Below are positions 21,360 through 22,970 of a stretch of 22,970 nucleotides of DNA, piece by piece. This DNA is from Actinomycetota bacterium (GTDB lineage: Bacteria > Actinomycetota > Nitriliruptoria > Euzebyales > Egibacteraceae). Made by a program: the position numbers and the translations under genes. The notes beneath the pieces are model-generated. The model did no database searches, was not told where the DNA came from, and was given only the letters and a program-made list of their open reading frames with translations. The DNA is taken from positions 1 to 22,970 of the forward strand of contig JAHWKQ010000008.1 of assembly GCA_019347785.1 (NCBI GenBank), in the 5' to 3' direction. Position 1 is the first letter of the stretch; each line of letters opens with the position of its first letter.

Positions 21360-22067
21360 GTGGTCGACAACGAACGTCTGGTCCAGCTGCTGGGCGACTT
21401 CGCCCGCAGCCTGATCGACGGGTACCAGGTCACCGACATCCTCTACCAGCTGTGTGACCGGTCGCTGGACATCCTTCCCGTGACCGGCGCCGGGGTGATG
21501 CTCGCCGACGACGAGGACAAGCTCCGCTTCGTGTCGGCCTCCGACGAGACGATCCGCGAGATCGAGCGGGCCCAGATCGCGCTGGACGAGGGCCCCTGCC
21601 TGACCGCCTACCGCACCGGCGAGCGGGTGCTGGCGCCGGACCTGGTGCACACGCCGTGGCCGGACTTCGCGGCCGCGGCGCTGCGGGCGGGTATGAAGGC
21701 GGTGCAGAGCTTTCCCATGCGGGTCCGCGGGACGCGGGTCGGGGCGATCAACTTCTACCAGTTCGAGCGCGGCAGCCTCAACGCGTCCGAGGTGATGGCC
21801 GGACAGCTGCTGGCCGATGTCGCGACCGCCTATCTGGTCAACGGCCGGGAGCGTGACGAGCGGGCGCGGATCAGCGGACAGCTCCAGGTCGCGCTGGACA
21901 GCCGTGTGGTCATCGAGCAGGCCAAGGGCAAGGTGGCCGAGCAGCTGGGCGTGGACGTGGGAGCGGCCTTCGGGCTCCTGCGCGGCCATGCCCGCAGGCA
22001 CCAGGCCAAGCTGCGCACCGTCGCCGAAGAGGTGGTTCAGGACCGGCTGCGGCTGGAGGACGGGTGA
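21360..22067 (+). CDS. GAF and ANTAR domain protein (candidate RNA-binding antiterminator)
   Basis: 235 residues, soluble. A GAF sensor domain (about 22-160) includes LDEGPCLTAYRTGERV and SFPMRVRGTRVGAINFYQ. A C-terminal ANTAR domain (about 173-226) contains LDSRVVIEQAKGKVAEQLGV and AAFGLLRGHARRH, the three-helix pattern with the conserved Ala-Lys-Gly and bulky Leu. ANTAR proteins bind paired hairpins in mRNA to prevent termination. The GAF ligand is unknown. GTG at 21360 has GGGGAG just upstream. It lies between gyrA and DUF3566, where most actinobacteria have no such gene. It may be cotranscribed with gyrA, or monocistronic. The target RNA is not identified. Confidence 0.85.
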   Translation: MVDNERLVQLLGDFARSLIDGYQVTDILYQLCDRSLDILPVTGAGVMLADDEDKLRFVSASDETIREIERAQIALDEGPCLTAYRTGERVLAPDLVHTPWPDFAAAALRAGMKAVQSFPMRVRGTRVGAINFYQFERGSLNASEVMAGQLLADVATAYLVNGRERDERARISGQLQVALDSRVVIEQAKGKVAEQLGVDVGAAFGLLRGHARRHQAKLRTVAEEVVQDRLRLEDG

Positions 22068-22101
22068 CCGATCGACCGCCCCCCGGCGATCGCCGACGGC
22101 G

Positions 22102-22107
22102 TACACT
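22102..22107 (+). promoter_or_regulatory. -10 element for a probable leaderless DUF3566 mRNA
   Basis: TACACT ends 8 bases before the ATG at 22116 and no ribosome binding site is present, so the mRNA would start at or next to the start codon. The arrangement matches the one before cwlM. The -35 is not clear. Confidence 0.5.
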
Positions 22108-22115
22108 CTGGCCTC

Positions 22116-22535
22116 ATGTCCAAAACAGACCACCAGCCTGCCGTCGGCGCGCGCGCGGCTACGCCCGGGATGGTCTCCGCGCCGGTGCCGCGGATGGAAC
22201 GGCGACGCACGGTGGTGCGGCGGCTGGAGCCGTGGTCGGTGCTGAAGATCAGCCTGCTGTTCTACAGCTGCCTGTGGCTGATCCTCCTCGTGGCCATGCT
22301 CGTGCTTTGGACGGCCGTGACCCGGTTGGGCATCGTCGACGACGTGCTGCGGTTCCTGCGGGAGCTGAGTCTGACCGTCCGGATCGACGGGGCGAGCATC
22401 ACCCGCGTCATCGTGGCGGCGGCCGCCTTCAACGTGGTGCTGTGGAGCGTCGTGAACGTGTTCCTGGCCTACCTGTACAACCTGCTCGCCGACCTCGTCG
22501 GCGGCCTGCGGGTGACGCTGCTCGACGAGGAGTGA
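22116..22535 (+). CDS. DUF3566 transmembrane protein
   Basis: 139 residues. A disordered N-terminal tail (1-30) leads to the conserved R-R-T-V-V-R-R-L-E-P-W-S-V-L-K-I-S motif, then transmembrane helix 1 (about 45-68), an outer segment and helix 2 (about 97-124) ending NLLADLVGGLRVTL. This matches the actinobacterial DUF3566 family found between gyrA and the tRNA-Ile gene (Rv0007 in M. tuberculosis). Function is not established. A membrane or cell-division-related role has been suspected from its position only. Confidence 0.92.
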   Translation: MSKTDHQPAVGARAATPGMVSAPVPRMERRRTVVRRLEPWSVLKISLLFYSCLWLILLVAMLVLWTAVTRLGIVDDVLRFLRELSLTVRIDGASITRVIVAAAAFNVVLWSVVNVFLAYLYNLLADLVGGLRVTLLDEE

Positions 22536-22558
22536 CATGGGCGGTCACAGGACTCGAC

Positions 22559-22587
22559 TTCCGGCGCGCGCGCGGCGCCGTTAGACT
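22559..22587 (+). promoter_or_regulatory. tRNA-Ile promoter
   Basis: TTCCGG (22559-22564) and TAGACT (22582-22587) are separated by 17 bases. The predicted start near 22594 is 8 bases before the mature 5' end of tRNA-Ile. The transcript probably continues through the DLW-39-like gene to tRNA-Ala, because no promoter fits in the 14-base gap before that tRNA. Confidence 0.55.
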
Positions 22588-22601
22588 GGTCCCGTCGAGA
22601 A

Positions 22602-22675
<74 letters not shown>

Positions 22676-22705
22676 CTGCCCCGAGATGCGACGGAAGGCC
22701 GCGCC

Positions 22706-22825
22706 GTGAGCAAGCGGGTCCTCGTGTTCCTCGCCACCGCCCTCGGCACGCTGGCCGTGCTCGTCAGGCAGCAGCGCGAGCGGGAGCGCGACGAGGCGGT
22801 CTGGGACGAGCCCCAGGACGTGTAG
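22706..22825 (+). CDS. DLW-39 family small membrane peptide
   Basis: 39 residues, exactly the family length: SKRVLVFLATALGTLAVLV forms one hydrophobic helix (about 3-20), then RQQRERERDEAVWDEPQDV. The family's D-L-W motif reads A-V-W here. GTG at 22706 is supported by GGAAGG (22693-22698) with 7-base spacing. It sits between tRNA-Ile and tRNA-Ala, the position of DLW-39 genes in other actinobacteria. Function is unknown. The mRNA is probably the spacer part of the two-tRNA transcript. Confidence 0.85.
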   Translation: MSKRVLVFLATALGTLAVLVRQQRERERDEAVWDEPQDV

Positions 22826-22839
22826 CCGGCCCCGGTCGA

Positions 22840-22912
22840 GGGCCCTTAGCTCAGTCGGGAGAGCGCCGCCTTTGCAAGGCGGAGGTCGCCGGTTCGATCC
22901 CGGCAGGGTCCA
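22840..22912 (+). tRNA. alaT: tRNA-Ala (TGC anticodon)
   Basis: 73 bases. The acceptor GGGCCCT pairs with AGGGTCC and includes the G3-U70 wobble that identifies tRNA-Ala. The anticodon stem CCGCC/GGCGG encloses TTTGCAA with TGC at 22873-22875. The T-arm is GCCGGTTCGATCCCGGC. Discriminator A, no encoded CCA. The remaining 58 bases to the right edge contain no gene that can be called. Confidence 0.97.
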
Positions 22913-22970
22913 CCGCGCTGACCAGCGTATTCACCGCGACCGGCATCCCGTCGATGGCTTCTGCGACACA

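Noticed and set aside
22850..22970. Minus-strand frame through tRNA-Ala giving an AGIEPATSALQRRRS-like peptide
   Set aside because: This is the familiar spurious antisense translation of a tRNA gene. The 58 bases beyond the tRNA have plausible codon use on both strands but are too short to call.

Overview
This window is the replication-origin neighbourhood of a high-GC actinobacterium. The gene order matches the actinobacterial core: trxB-trxA-cwlM, then a block of minus-strand genes running GNAT, parB-parA, rsmG, jag, yidC, yidD, rnpA, rpmH, then the divergent dnaA-dnaN-recF-dciA-gyrB-gyrA-DUF3566-tRNA-Ile-DLW-39-tRNA-Ala. DUF3566, the 39-residue DLW-39-like gene between the two tRNAs, and the CwlM/MurJ-linked genes are actinobacterial hallmarks. 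Third codon positions are almost always G or C. Some differences from well-known families (an aminotransferase plus Ddl-like pair beside parB, and a GAF-ANTAR gene after gyrA) would fit a deep-branching lineage, but genus and species cannot be read from the sequence.

Left part (1-4530): the C-terminal end of a membrane protein with an external discoidin-like domain (MurJ-associated), then trxB and trxA. These are separated by about 290 bases that look like a self-contained structured RNA gene: a promoter, four nested or serial stems, a possible pseudoknot and a perfect 12-bp terminator. Next is cwlM, on an apparently leaderless mRNA and with two metal ligands of the amidase fold lost. It meets a GNAT acetyltransferase head-on. 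That GNAT is translationally coupled (ATGA) to a 49-residue single-span membrane protein.

Middle part (4530-11500): a plus-strand aminotransferase plus D-Ala-D-Ala-ligase-like operon converges on parB with a single base between the stop codons. Then come minus-strand parA (with a near-perfect parS site just upstream), rsmG, khpB/jag, yidC, yidD, rnpA and rpmH. Several junctions are 4-base ATGA or GTGA overlaps. This strand carries chromosome segregation, 16S rRNA methylation, membrane protein insertion and RNase P functions.

Right part (11500-22970): a 724-base divergent region holds a strong rpmH promoter, a 16-bp GC palindrome, a dnaA promoter and a DnaA-box cluster. dnaA follows, then a 337-base dnaA-dnaN gap with about six DnaA-box-like sites (candidate oriC, with no obvious AT-rich unwinding element). 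Then dnaN, recF and dciA are tightly coupled. gyrB has its own promoter and a leader hairpin, followed by gyrA, a GAF-ANTAR regulator, DUF3566, tRNA-Ile(GAT), the DLW-39-like peptide and tRNA-Ala(TGC). No insertion sequences, CRISPR arrays or prophage genes were seen.
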